Positions 1 through 11,928 of a stretch of 64,000 nucleotides of DNA are shown piece by piece; within the stretch, counting starts at the first letter, position 1; each line of letters begins with the position of its first letter. The position numbers and the translations under genes are program-made. Location: assembly GCA_963556695.1 (NCBI GenBank), contig CAUWAG010000018.1:2852001-2916000 (forward strand), given 5' to 3'. The notes under the pieces were generated by a model, which saw only the letters and a program-made list of their open reading frames with translations, did no database searches and was not told where the DNA came from. Source of the stretch: Anthostomella pinea. Its lineage: Eukaryota; Ascomycota; Sordariomycetes; Xylariales; Xylariaceae.

Positions 1-645
1 GGCGCACATTCGCACCGGCGGCCTGGGCGTCTTGGCTCGTCGATAGTCCTCCCCGTGCGGAAGGTTTCATGTTGGCCAATACAGCTTTTGCCACAATATA
101 GGGAGTTCAACATGGAATTATCTGCTTGTGGTTTCAATGTTGGTAGCGGATGGGTTTCCCGAAGAGAAAACCACCTCGCAGGTAGGACGTGCGCTTTGCC
201 GCCATGCATTAATCATGTAGGCCGTCTTGTTCGACTACTCCAACATATCGTAGTGATTTACTACTTCGCACTTCGAGTCCTGGTATGCCTTTGATTGATA
301 TATGCGTTGCAGCCATGAAGCACCTCCGCAGGCGCCTTTCCTAGGACACGAGACCCGTGCTGCTGGCTTTCCCATGATGGACATCTTGCGAAGAAACCCA
401 TGGGACCCTTTCTGCCGCGATCCAGCCCCATGCGCCACTTCATGCGAGTCATTTACTATACGCAACTATCAGGAGATACCGTTTCCCATAAACGTTTCGT
501 GATAAGACCACATCATTCTATACGGAGCGCCACTCAGTAGTGTATATAAAGTAAGTTACTGTTACTGAGAACCGACTATCCACTAGGTAGTTACTTTAAG
601 TGAGGCAACGCCTTATGCGGTGTTGCGTTCTGGAGAAACTCCTGC

Positions 646-1000
646 TCAAGGGTCTTCCTGTTGATCCAAGCAGTGCTGTCGTTCTTTGCTGTCAGAAGTA
701 AGCTGTTCGGCACTGGTACGGTATGATATTATTAAGCTTTTTGACCGCAAGGATAGAGCCAAACCCAGACGCCCTAAACAGTAAACTACTACGAAAAGCA
801 AAGCCCCCGTGCTGTACGCAAAGCCTAACATGATAAAACGCCACAAATCATCATCTCCATCCACAAAAACCTTAAACCATGGCACTCTATTGGTATTGCT
901 TTCCTCAAATTCCCGGAGCGAGGAGCGCAAGCTGCCCTCGTTGGAGGCTCTTGAGCATGATAAACAAGCAGACGACCTTGGAGGCCCAGATTACAGTACG
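646..1000 (-). pseudogene. relic of a membrane protein (one or two TM segments)
   Basis: On the minus strand an open stretch of about 90 codons reads a polar segment rich in Glu, Asn and Asp (..VPWFKVFVDGDDDLWRFIM) followed by a strongly hydrophobic stretch (GFAYSTGALLFVVVYCLGRL) typical of a transmembrane helix. The pattern resembles the end of fungal polytopic membrane proteins of unknown function. There is no ATG at the N-terminal end, and the tail loses character after about 60 codons, so this looks like a fragment of a decayed gene. It could also be a chance open frame. Confidence 0.3.
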
Positions 1001-1920
1001 AGGAAGATGATGATTTGAAGCTTGTTATTAGTAATCACGAGCTTCGTGCTTTCTTGGGTGTGGTATTAAACACATTTCCAGCGAGCACGTCCTCCCGGTG
1101 TAGCCGAGAGAGTTACATGATGCATTCCGGATGACCTGCACACGTCTTGAGAGCGAAGAGGGAATGTTCCTCAAAACGACTCTTTCTAGGACTGTAAGCA
1201 CAACGTACGGCGAAGCGGCCAACACAGCCTCAGCCACCGCCCAGAACCTTTCGCTTACTGTTGTTAGCTGAGCCAGCCTTTGTCACTGGTCAAATCCAAT
1301 ATGTGGCATTCCAATCTACCTTACCGCCAATGCTCGGTGGACCAAGTCCCCCCCGGAGTGTCGCACATCTGGAGTTCCACAGCATAGATTACGGTGAAGA
1401 TCAAATGAAAGTAACAAGATGCGATAGCGCGTTGCAGGCTCGTGGAATGTGGTACCACATCAGACGCAAGCGATGTCGGCAGAGCAGCAAGCCCAGGACA
1501 GAGGCCCAACGTTGCACGGAGGGCCCCCTTGTGTTACTCGTTTGCTGGTCAGGAGCGTCTGGAGATGATCGCGCCCAATACCGGAGACGAAGTTTGATTG
1601 AGCTCTTGGGGTTTCTCTGAATCATGGCCCAGATCTGGGATCGGGATTGCGATCGGAGTCTCGTCAAACAAGTTGGGATTGGCACTTATAGGATGTTGGG
1701 TTACTGAAGTTTGATTGAGGTATTTACACTGTTAATTCATTTAGAGTTCTGGCTTGAGGGACGGCGTCTCTTCAAATGAACAGGCACAAAACCCTGTTGA
1801 GCTGTTTCTGTCTTGGGACAGCCGAGGTCATGATGTGATGACTCATGAGTTTGTGCGAACTTAGAGACGAGACGCTTCGCTGACCGATGATGTGACAACC
1901 TGAAATAAGCACATGATGTG

Positions 1921-1942
1921 TGATTGATTGATTGATTGATTG
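1921..1942. repeat. (TGAT)n microsatellite
   Basis: About five perfect copies of a 4-bp TGAT unit in otherwise non-coding sequence. Confidence 0.85.
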
Positions 1943-2943
1943 AACGATTGCCTGCAGTTGGAGTCGATATCGGGTGGCGGGGGCATTCCTTCTGCTAAGG
2001 TACTTCCTACTCCTGAATGAGGTCCAAGTTTGCAGGGGTTACTCGTACAGGAACTTATCATGTGGAACTTGGCAGACGGGAGAATGGACACATGTTTGCC
2101 AACACCGACCGGCCCCCGATCCTACATCGGTCTTTGTCCATTCCGCCCTTTAAGTTCTTCCATCCAACATCATGAACAGAGGGCCCGACATGCCAAACAT
2201 ACCATGGCGGCCCGCGACAAATGGGATCGAGTCCCGGCCCCTCCATTCCTAACCTGATGTTAAGGTAGTTGGTGTGAGAGTCGGAGAGTCGGAGAATCCT
2301 ACTATACATGCCATTGACGCGACAGTGGACATGGAACAGTTTGCACTTTTGGCTATGGCGCGCGCATTGGGTTGGATTGGTGAATGATGCCATCGGTCAG
2401 AGTCAGTCAGATATGCAGGGTTACCTTCACCATCCACTTGTCATCTCTCAGCTGACGTTGCGGCGTTGCGCCCCCTTCGCCGCCAATCCTTTCGGTGTCT
2501 GATAACTTTAGACAATACTCAAAACGGAAGTAAATCCCAATCAGTGAGCAGTCAGCCAGCCCCCACCTATCAGGCTGATTCACGGAGAGACGGAGCAATG
2601 GTCCAGGGCTAAATAGATCCTCAGGGCTATATAAGGTATACAACATTGTACTAATATACCAGATGGTCTTTCAACTCTGCCGGGGATTCCTCGTCGTGTT
2701 GGCCCGTTCGCTATTCAGGGTCAGTCAGGGTGTTGCAGGAGTTTACCCCCTTGTCACATACCGACTCCATCAGTAGCTACTTTGGTACATGCCAGGCACC
2801 CACCGCCTATGTCATCTCAGAGCTAAATATGCGGCGAAGCAAACCAACAGGAGCACATCACTTGAACTGATAATTCAATTGACATTGGTTCATAGAGTAT
2901 TGTTAGACTGGGAATGATGATTGTTGTAGCCTGGCGACAACCC

Positions 2944-2979
2944 AATCACCCCAATCACCCCAATCACCCCAATCACCCC
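2944..2979. repeat. 9-bp AATCACCCC tandem repeat, four copies
   Basis: Four perfect head-to-tail copies of AATCACCCC in intergenic DNA. No function is visible. Confidence 0.9.
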
Positions 2980-3968
2980 GCATGTCGCACTCGGGGTACC
3001 TATGGTACGGCACCACCGCTCCGCTATCAACCTATGAAAACTTAAAACATGCCCCAAGGATTTAAACATGACAATAGCGCTATGTTGCTAAACTGTATGT
3101 CACCTCTAACATGAAGCATCTATAAATTGTAAACCTGCCCACGTGATAATAAGTCGCCGATGCATCCATGGTGCTTTCTCATGATAGGTAGTGGGCCACG
3201 GATCACGGACCACGGGTACCGGTAGTTGGCTTGCTCCGTGTCCACTGTCCACTGATCTGACCGGTCGCCTTCCATTCCTCCCAACTCCTTCAGATCGCAA
3301 TGCTAGTTGACGCCCACGGACTGCCTTCATACCTACGTTGCCAGTGCGTCGGGTACAGCTCGTGAGTCGTCATTGCTACAACACGAACGGGGACACGCTG
3401 TTTCGTAAGACATGGGGCGAAATGCCCCATGCCCCGCTGCTTTGCGTTTGGAGGAGAACGGCGCAGCTGCGGCGCACAAAGGCACAGTTGATAAGGCCTC
3501 TAGACAGATATGAACTACCTAATAGCAGACTTGGGCAAAAGGTTAGTTGATACTTGATTCATCAACTAGATTATGACTCCCGAATAGAGAAAAAAGGCGC
3601 GTGATGGCGTCGCACCTACCCAGGTACTTAATTCGTATGTACACACCCCTAATAGGGTTCCACCTTAAGACCCAAAGCGGAACCACCAAGAGTCAAGGGT
3701 GGTCGGTAAACTGGAACTTCTGCCAATCAGGTCAACCCCTGGCGCCCCGACTGCCGACGGGTCTCTCCCTGAGAAGAAGTTCTGAAGTTGACCGGGTGCT
3801 TGAGTGGCCAGACTGCCAGACTCTGGAGAGCAATTACCTATTAGGTAGGCACAGCACCCACACCCCCTGTTTGGGTTTCCTCTCGTCACTGATCAGACTC
3901 TGTGGCGGCAAAGTTTCTTCTTATTAACTTCAGCCGGGTCGCCACCTCTTATGTCCTCACTTCGCAAC

Positions 3969-3993
3969 CTTCTCTCTCTCTCTCTCTCTCTCT
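3969..3993. repeat. (CT)n tract
   Basis: About twelve CT dinucleotides at the upstream edge of the pyrimidine-rich region that precedes the gene at 5.5-8.5 kb. CT tracts are common in fungal promoters and leaders. Confidence 0.85.
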
Positions 3994-3999
3994 TGATTA

Positions 4000-5537
4000 C
4001 ATCTCGATATCCGCGACACGTCTAACGTCTTATAACTAGTTGACATCTACGACGCGTCATGGCTTTCAAAACTTTACCCCTCTCACTCGCACTTTCATAA
4101 GTTAAGAACATCAGCATCACAACCAGGTATGTTCCACAACTTCGTCCCCTCGGCCTCAAATTTTGCATACGGCCTTTTGAACCCATTTCCTTCGGTCGCC
4201 TCGTCTATCCGACCGTATAAACATGTCTCTGGTGTGGGTGGGCTCGCGGCTTCAGAATGGAAGTCCACCGTTGGCAGTGTGGTTCTTGTGCGTGCGGAGG
4301 TCCAAGCGCCAATTCCCTCCAGGCATCAGGATTCAGCTTCACTGCGTGTGTGTTGATGCCTGAGGTTGAGATTGTGCCTTTGGCCTCCGTCACGTCACGC
4401 CTTGTCTTGACTGCCTCTGGTGTTGAGAAACCCCCCCACTTTAACTTTAAGTCCGGGTCGTCTCGAGTCGCCTCCTGTTCAACTGAGGCTGCACCTGCAT
4501 CCTATTCATTCAGCAAGCCATAGTTCTGTGCCCCTACTCTGGTACTTTGGACAATCACCTTGTGCCAATGAACGGTCACTCTTATTTTTGACGCATGATG
4601 CAACCATCCTCATCATCTTTCCTCACTCTACAACCCACCCGATTTGTCACAACACCCAACCCCGACCCCCACATCCCGAGTTATATTTCGGCCTTGCTGA
4701 CTCTCTGTCATTCAGTCCCTTTTTCGCATAGTCCGTTAGCCTACAAGCAAACTTGAGAGTATTCACAGGCCAACACGCAACTTGACTGGACCGCACTTGC
4801 AGGCCGCATTTGCAGACCGCATATTCAATATCGGGTGAGTGCAAATCTGACACGTAGGTTCTGTACACAACTCATACAACTCATTCACAACCGACTACAA
4901 CACACCGCACATCTACCATTAACCGGTTTGTTACTGACTTTGGGAAGGGCTTCGTCGCGTTGAAGGCTGGCGGGAGGAGACTGGCGCTGCAGGCAACTTG
5001 TTCTGCTTTCGCATACACTTGAGCAATGCTGCCCGTAAGTATCCACCTCTCACCTCAACCCCCCAACGACCTCTTCCCATTCCTCTCTCACTACCCGGTC
5101 ACTCTTTTCGCGTCCCACCATCATTTCTTTCGATTGCACAATTGTATGCGTGCGCGAAAACATCCTCCTTACATACAGTGGCACGACGACTACTCCTACG
5201 TGGGGCTTCCTGTACACAAACACCTATCCCTTCTCCCCACCACCACCACCATACCACCACTTGACCACATCACCTGACACTAATTGCAAGCAGGCACCAC
5301 TTCCAATCACCCTATCTTGTCTATTGGCATCTCTTCTACCACACTTCTTCAGTATCAGTGTGATCTTGCCCCTCTCGCCATCCCACTTGGCATACAGGCT
5401 CCGCGACATCTACATCACCACCCGATTACCATACAGTTGCTGCGCACCTCGCTTCAGCATCTGTACTTCACTTCAGCAAAGTGGATTCCCTCCCGGAAAA
5501 CCAGACTGCTGGCTTGCAGAATTCTCCTGTTGACTCC
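4000..5537 (+). promoter_or_regulatory. long pyrimidine-rich promoter/leader of the downstream gene
   Basis: About 1.5 kb of C/T-rich sequence upstream of the duplicated-domain gene. It contains several ATGs that would act as upstream start codons. It also has good intron signals: a GTAAGT donor at 5035 pairs naturally with a CTAAT-type branch point and CAG acceptor ending at 5293, which would be an intron in the leader. Pyrimidine-rich DNA has few stop codons, so the many open frames here are weak evidence for coding. The frame of the first coding exon stays open back to about 5364 without an ATG, so an extra upstream coding exon is possible. Confidence 0.5.
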
Positions 5538-8503
5538 ATGAATTCTGGTCAGCTGACTGTGTTGCCGCCTGCGGACGGTGAGCACCACGAGGACCAGCCT
5601 CCCCTTGAAAAGTAAGTGGCGCATTGCACTTGGCGCCATTACATCCACTGGATCATACCTCATTCTCTACTTCCTTTCCATTCCCACCTTCGTCTGGTTT
5701 GTCTTCACTATGCGGCAACGGGCTCTTGCAATTTGGATGCCGCAACGTCACCGCCGACTTCTGCCCAACCCTGCATGTTCACATCTCCTACATCACCACG
5801 CTCAACTCCTCAGTGTTTCCATTGGTTAGGCCAACATATCTGCTTCCATCTCGTATCACTGCCTTTCATTCCATTGCCTCATTTATCACACATACGTTCT
5901 CATTGGGGAAGCCTGGTATGCTATTCACCTTAATCCACCTTACATTCACCCCCAATTCAGCAACTTCAACAAACAACAACCCTTGGATATCCTTCAACCT
6001 ACACTTTACCACACGCGCACAAACACACTCACACCCTCCACCCTCCTCGACTTCAACCATGGAGGAACCCGGAAGACGCTACTTCCTCCGCCGGTAAGGT
6101 CGCAGGCACCAGCTCAGAGACTCCAATCCTACCCCATCATCACTGGAACACTATCGACTACCGGTTGCTGCATCAGGCTTTCGCAGTTCGGGTCTCATCC
6201 ATTACCATGACCCTCACTTCACCAAGGCAGCACATCCCATGGTTGAATCACTTCTACCTTCTCGTACTCCCATCCTGTCATCCATTCGTGAGTGAGACAG
6301 CTCACACTTCTTCTCCGCGAGTCTCATGCTCGCTACTCGGCACAGTCCGTGTCGATGGCGCCCCAGAGCATAGTCGAGGCATCAACCTGCCACAGACACA
6401 TTCCGTTTCTCGATGTATGCACGCCAGACTTCCCGCGTCCCATCACATCTCTAGTCCCTCAAACCTCCGCAAGTCTAGGATTGCATCTTGATCAGAAGTG
6501 CATCATGTGTCTACTGCCTGCGCCCGGACGCCTGTTTCTTTACTCTGCGCTTTCTTGACACACTGTCGTTTTTGGACGTACACTCACTAACAAAACACCC
6601 TAGTCGCCCCGAGAGCATTGTGCACAACCAGCCCGAAGATGACGATACGGCCAACGAGGCTGAACTCACCACTCCGCCCGACTCGAGTACAGATGCTAGT
6701 GTCAATGCAGACATGCCCGGTGATGAAATCGTCGTTGGTACTCATTCCAATGGTGATAAGCCCTCGCCCCTCCGTGTTGTGTCGGATGCGGAGCCGGAGC
6801 TTGAGGCTGAGGACGAAGATGATCGCCATGTTGTTGCCAAACAGCACAAGCGAAAGCGTGCATCTCACTTCGATGAGCTGAACGAGGCGAAGTTGGAGAC
6901 GGATTCGGTGGTAAATCAGGAGGTGTCCCGCTCTCGAGGCGTAGTCCGGTACGGACTTTTGAACACCCCCCATCACGTCACCTTGGGCTACTGGCGTGAT
7001 ACGAACGCTCCGAGCGAGCAGGCAGCCCATGCGGTAATTGGCTTCATGGACATCCGAGATCGACTCCGTACTAGGATACAGGGCGTGACGCGCAGTAACG
7101 AGCCGATCAACACGAGGCTGTTCCCCATTCCCCCTGGTCCTGGTGGCAGTTGGGTCACCTTTGAACGCGTCGTCTTCGAGCCCCATCTTGTGGGTCTGGA
7201 CCACAACGAAATCAAGGAATTTGTCAAGGTGCTCACCGAGGCCATTCTCGCGGGTGACGTCGTTATCAACGCACTATCCGATGCTGACGCTATCACTGAA
7301 GCTAAACGTCGACTTGCTGCCAATCCGCCGGCTGATTCGCCCCAAATGGCCCAAATAGCATGGGGGCCGGTGATCCCGGATAACGCTGTCGGCCGCCCTG
7401 AGGTAAAGCGTCGCCGCGTTACCAATGGAGTAACTACTATCGCCGATACAGCTCGCTCCCAGGCAGGCTCTCAGGCCATTCCTCCGTCTCCTGCGATGTC
7501 CCAAATGATGCTGCCGCCTCACCCGCAGTCCCAACCTCAAGCGGCGTTGCTCGGTACGAGACCGACCCGTATTCTCGTTGGGTGCTGGACGAGGTCAGCT
7601 GTAGAGAATGACAGAGACCGGCATGCAGTGTACGGCATACTCGGCGCCAATGACATGTTCCGAGTAAAGTTGGTGCGTGAGACCATGGACGGTAACTACA
7701 TGGATGGCAACTTCCCAGTTGGAGCAGGTGCTCTCTGGATCAGCTACGACGAAGTCAAGTTTCTGCCTCACATTGAAGGCCTGAGTCGACCCGAGATGAA
7801 GGAGTACGTCCGAGTGCGCCAAAGCCAGCTTGATGCTGGCGAGACAGAGGCAGAACGAACGGCAAACGAGACCAAGGCGGTATACGAGGCCCAAATTCGT
7901 GCTGCTGTCATGCCCAAAGGTCCGAACGGTGGAAATGTGTCCTCCCGACACTCAATCGGCCTTGGTCTGGAGCGCGAAGATCACCACGAGGGACACAAGC
8001 AGGAGCTTAACAATGGTATCCATGAGTCGAGACATGGTCGCCGCGAGATGTTGCCACGCAACGTACACTCGGCACCTCAACATGGTATGGCCGAGCCCGA
8101 TCTGCGACAGGTTTCCCGGCATCCTAGCATCGAGTCCATCGAGCGTGTGCAGGACCTTGCTGCCCGTGAAGTTGCCCGAATGGAAGCAGTCCAGATGCGC
8201 AATGAGCGTCACATCCAGAGCCGCGGTGTGATGCCTAATCCCAACATGATGGTCGACCCCATGGAACACCACCGAAATTTCCAGGAAAACCGCGACCGCA
8301 TGCAGAGGGTTTGGGCCGCCCAGGAGCAGAACCGCATACAACAAGCTATTGTGGAGGATGCCAAGATGCATCAGGGTGTGAAGTACGAACGAAAACAGAC
8401 TGGTCATTTCGCGGGCAAGCTTGTAAGCCAAGGCACCATCATCAGCATCGATGGGGAGGACTACGTCGAGTACCGCGTGCTCACGAAGCCGTCATTCTTC
8501 TAG
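5538..8503 (+). CDS. protein of unknown function with an internally duplicated ~95-residue domain
   Basis: Model join(5538..5611, 6604..8503), 657 codons. The donor GTAAGT at 5612 and the acceptor after a CACTAAC branch point at 6603 keep the frame. The start chosen is the first ATG in the frame of exon 1. The 992-bp intron is long for a fungus, and further small exons inside it cannot be excluded. The N-terminal 110 residues are acidic and disordered (runs of Glu/Asp), followed by a basic KRKR motif near residue 100. Two related segments follow, at about residues 138-238 and 341-434. Both go from a GYW/GCW motif through HAV-x-G to a conserved end (copy 1 VFEPHLVGLDHNEIKEFVKV, copy 2 VKFLPHIEGLSRPEMKEYVRV). 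The region after copy 2 is charged and coiled-coil-like, rich in Arg, Glu, Met and Gln, and the protein ends in a conserved-looking hydrophobic tail (YVEYRVLTKPSFF). I do not recognise a named family. The charged and basic character suggests a nuclear protein, but that is inference. Confidence 0.8.
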
Positions 8504-10014
8504 TCCACCTTCTGATGACGTGGATGGTTTGGATGATTGCGGCCAAAGACGACCAACACGTCCTCAGGAGCAGCAGTGGATCGATGAGCTGATCTGATGG
8601 CGACTCTTTGAGATGGCGTTCATCCAACCTTGATTGCCTATATGAGGACGGTCCGTTTTTCAGTTGGGGTGTTTGGCATCGGATTGGTTTCGTCTACATA
8701 TACCCCTTTCGACTCTCAACCCCTGATTCCAACGGCATCTAACGAGCTTTTCTTCAAGAGCATGACTCGGAAATGAGTTATCTATAGAAATCTCCTTGAC
8801 GGAACGAGCAGTCGATTACGAATCACCTTTCAGACTCCGGCCTGCATTGCGACATACAACGAACAACGGAGACCGGAGCGCCTCAGGAGCTGTCGTGATG
8901 GCACATACCCACTGGCCATCCAACAATGTGTACGCATACAAAGCAATGACAAGACAGAGACACGCAATACTGAACTCGCTATAGCACAAAATTGTACGAG
9001 AAAAGATACGGCGGCAGCGGAAGGGCGATTGATCACGGGAGGTTATTCAATGGTTGATTGTCCTCTTGAGATGGTCCGTCTAGCTTGCCGGTAGAGAGGA
9101 AAAGGCGCATGTATAGTCTGGCACCCGGCCTAGATAGGGATAAATTTTTTTTTGCGGAAATGTCTTTCTTCTCGTGCTGTGATAGATGTGGTATGAACGG
9201 GGCCAAGTGGTCTACATGGCCCTGGGAGTTGAAATCGGTGGGTATTCAATGCAAGTCACGCGCGTCATGCTCCAAGCCAACAACCTGGACAGTGGAAGTT
9301 GGAGAAGCCGCCAAGAACTGCCAGACCCTTGCGAAGATGCCAGCCCCCAAAGTTGGTGTATCTCGTCAGCGGGATGTGGCAGTTTCACATTCGCCAGCTT
9401 CCGTCTATGGTGGTATCATGTGTGTCGTACTGGGCCCCCGCTACCCTCATTTTCATTTGCCGGCATGCATGCAACTATCCAGGCCTATCGCGAGCCACGG
9501 ACAATGACCCTTTGGGGCCGCGCTCTCCAAGGGTGTGTTGTGGGTGTTTGTCTCCAAAAATCAGGTGTCAGGACTCAGCGGTATCAGCGGCGAGACCGAT
9601 AATCAATAATCACGCGCTGCGCATTGAGATGCCGATGCGACGTAGCTTATCGGGTGCGGTCCGCACCCCTACACATCTGCACATCTGCACATCTACATAT
9701 TGAAACTACATACATAATGCGTCATCCCCCCCCAGATCATAGATGCCCTTCAGTTGCCAGTGAATCAGTGATCAATGGCAGAGTAAGTGCAAGCCATTCA
9801 CTGCAACGGAATACTAAAAACCCCCAAGTCGGAGGCATTGTTTCCAAGCGTTGAGCCATTTGGTCATTTTCAATTGGAGTTTTTGATTTAAGGTTCCCCT
9901 CTCAGCCTCTTGGGCAAGGAAGTCTTTTGAACGCGCACAAGCACAAGCCCAACACAAGTATACACACAAATACACACACCGTCGCGCCGCCAAGATAATC
10001 GAGTAGCACCGGCG
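8504..10014. other. intergenic; no gene seen
   Basis: About 1.5 kb with only random open frames. A short repeat of CACATCTG-like units lies near 9671-9695. The last 100 bp before 10015 is the likely leader of the esterase gene. Confidence 0.5.
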
Positions 10015-11643
10015 ATGCCGACCTCACTCTTCCTCTCCGCCCTGCTCCTCAGCAGCTGGAGCCACGCCGCCTTCACCTCCGCCTCCCGCTCCGCCTCCAC
10101 CTACACGTCCGGCTCGGCCTCCCGGTCCCCTCCTCAACTCCCTTCCCTGCACCGTCGCGCCTCCTTCCCCGGCTGTAACAAATCGCCTCCCACTGCGCTT
10201 GCCACGCGCACCAACGCCACACTCTCCAGCAGCGGCCGGACGTACATGTACCACCTCCCCGCAACCTATAACGCCTCCTCGCCGACGCCACTGATCCTAT
10301 CCTTCCACGGCTCGACCCGCACGCCGGACTGGCAGGCCGACCTCGACTTACTAACAGACGAGTTCTTCAACCCTGACTGGATAGTCGCGTATCCGGCATC
10401 CCAAACGTACGGCGGCGCCGCGAACCGCTTCTGGCAGGGCGCGCCCGGCGTCCCCGCCGACGTCGACGACGTGGGATACGTGCTGGAGGTCCTGCAGGCG
10501 CTGGACGAGTCCCTGTGCGTGGATCCCGAGCGCGTGTACGCGACGGGCAAGAGCCAGGGCGGCATGATGGTGAACAACCTCGCGTGCTCGCCCGAGGCGT
10601 CGGCGCGCATAGCTGGGTTTGCGCCGGTGTCGGGGTCTTATTATGTTGATCTGGAAGACGGGAAGCATCGGCATCGGAAGCATCGGTATCATCGGAAGGA
10701 AAAGAGGGATGGTGGGAAAGAGGAGGATGAGGATGAGGATGAAGGGAATGGGGAAAAAGAAGAAGACGACAAGAAATGCGACCCCGGCACAGTTCCCCTC
10801 CCCTGCAGCCCCTCCCGCACCACCATCCCGCTCCTCGCCTTCCACGGCGGCAACGACACGACTATTGCTTATGATGGCGGGGAGCGCGGCGGCAAGTGCC
10901 TGCCCGCAGTGCAGCGTATGTACATTTTAGAGCTCCTTATTGCCCCTTCTGCCCATGTCTTAGGGGCGAATTCCCCCTTCTGGCCTGTGTCAAGAGCCGT
11001 TGCTCCCGAGACACGCATTCCTACTCTTTGTTTCTCGTCCACAAGGAGTAATTACTGATTCTAATTTGCTACCAGACTGGGTCGCCGAGTGGGTGGCGCG
11101 CGACAACCTGCCGGCCGCTCGCTCGGAGATGAGCCGGGTCGGCAGCGCGGGCGACGGCGGCGCTATGAGGTATGTGTACGGCACGGGCACGGAGCAGGGG
11201 CTCGTGTCGTTCGTGTATGATGGCGACCGCGTGAACCACGACTGGCCGGCCACTGTGAACAATTCGGATAGTGTCGCCCATGGGTCCGGGCCGGCCGGGT
11301 TTAATGCCAGTTCGATGATCATGGACTTCTTTGGGGGGCTTGTGTTGGCGTGAGTTGGGCCCTTCTGATCAATATATTGCTCCCCCGGTTTTTGGTCTTT
11401 TGGTTTTTTTGCGCTTTGCTTTTTGGGTTATGTTTTCTGACACGTTTGAGCAGCGGAGATGATGGTGATGGTGATGGCAACTCCTCGGTCCAGACCGGCA
11501 GCGATAATGTCGGTGCCACGCCTACGGCGACGAGTACGGGGACTTCCACGGCATCGGCTGGTGCTGCACATCTTGGGGGCTCTGGCGTGGTCGAGAAGAG
11601 CGTTCTCGGGTTTGTGGGAGCATTACTGGCTCTTGTGGTATGA
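10015..11643 (+). CDS. secreted PHB-depolymerase/feruloyl-esterase-like alpha/beta hydrolase
   Basis: Model join(10015..10915, 11076..11349, 11454..11643), 454 residues. Both introns have canonical donors (GTATGT, GTGAGT), good branch points and matching phase. An N-terminal signal peptide (MPTSLFLSALLLSSWSHA) predicts secretion. The fold is an esterase of the PHB depolymerase/LpqC/feruloyl esterase type. It shows an oxyanion-hole motif SFHGS, a nucleophile elbow G-K-S180-Q-G, an acid near Asp281 in HGGNDTT and a His near 355 in VNHDW. Such enzymes release feruloyl or acetyl esters from plant cell walls, or hydrolyse polyesters. Oddities are a roughly 40-residue insert of His/Arg/Lys then Glu/Asp repeats at residues 216-256, and a Gly/Asp and Ser/Thr-rich C-terminal tail ending in a hydrophobic segment (SVLGFVGALLALVV) that resembles a GPI-attachment signal. 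The enzyme may therefore be tethered to the wall or membrane. The substrate cannot be named. Confidence 0.85.
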
Positions 11644-11928
11644 GAAAACGGCCAATACGTCTAAAAGAGACACCTTAAGATGAGCGCAAATACGATTAAA
11701 AATATATAACACTCTAGTTTGGATTGGTTGCTCTACTCGCTCATCCAACGCATTTGGTGGCAAACGTATGGGCGTCTTCCCAGTCGCACCAACAACTCCA
11801 AAAGAGATCAGGTCCTCTGCACGAACATGTATCTAGCTGCCGCGAAGTTGTTGGCAGCTTGGGCCTCCTTGTGTGGCTGAGCGGTCAGTCATGGTAACCG
11901 AACGCTGTCATATCAGGACATGAAGGCT

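Larger units (their letters stand above)
1001..3960. other. non-coding stretch
   Basis: About 3 kb in which I see no credible exon. Open frames are short, lack coding-like amino-acid composition and do not link through splice sites. The stretch holds two simple repeats, listed separately. Confidence 0.5.

Noticed and set aside
4129..6210. many overlapping open frames upstream of 6.5 kb
   Set aside because: The DNA is strongly pyrimidine-rich and therefore poor in stop codons in all forward frames. Openness alone is not evidence of coding here.
6587..7204. 205-codon minus-strand ORF
   Set aside because: It is antisense to the duplicated-domain gene, with no start context or recognisable motif.
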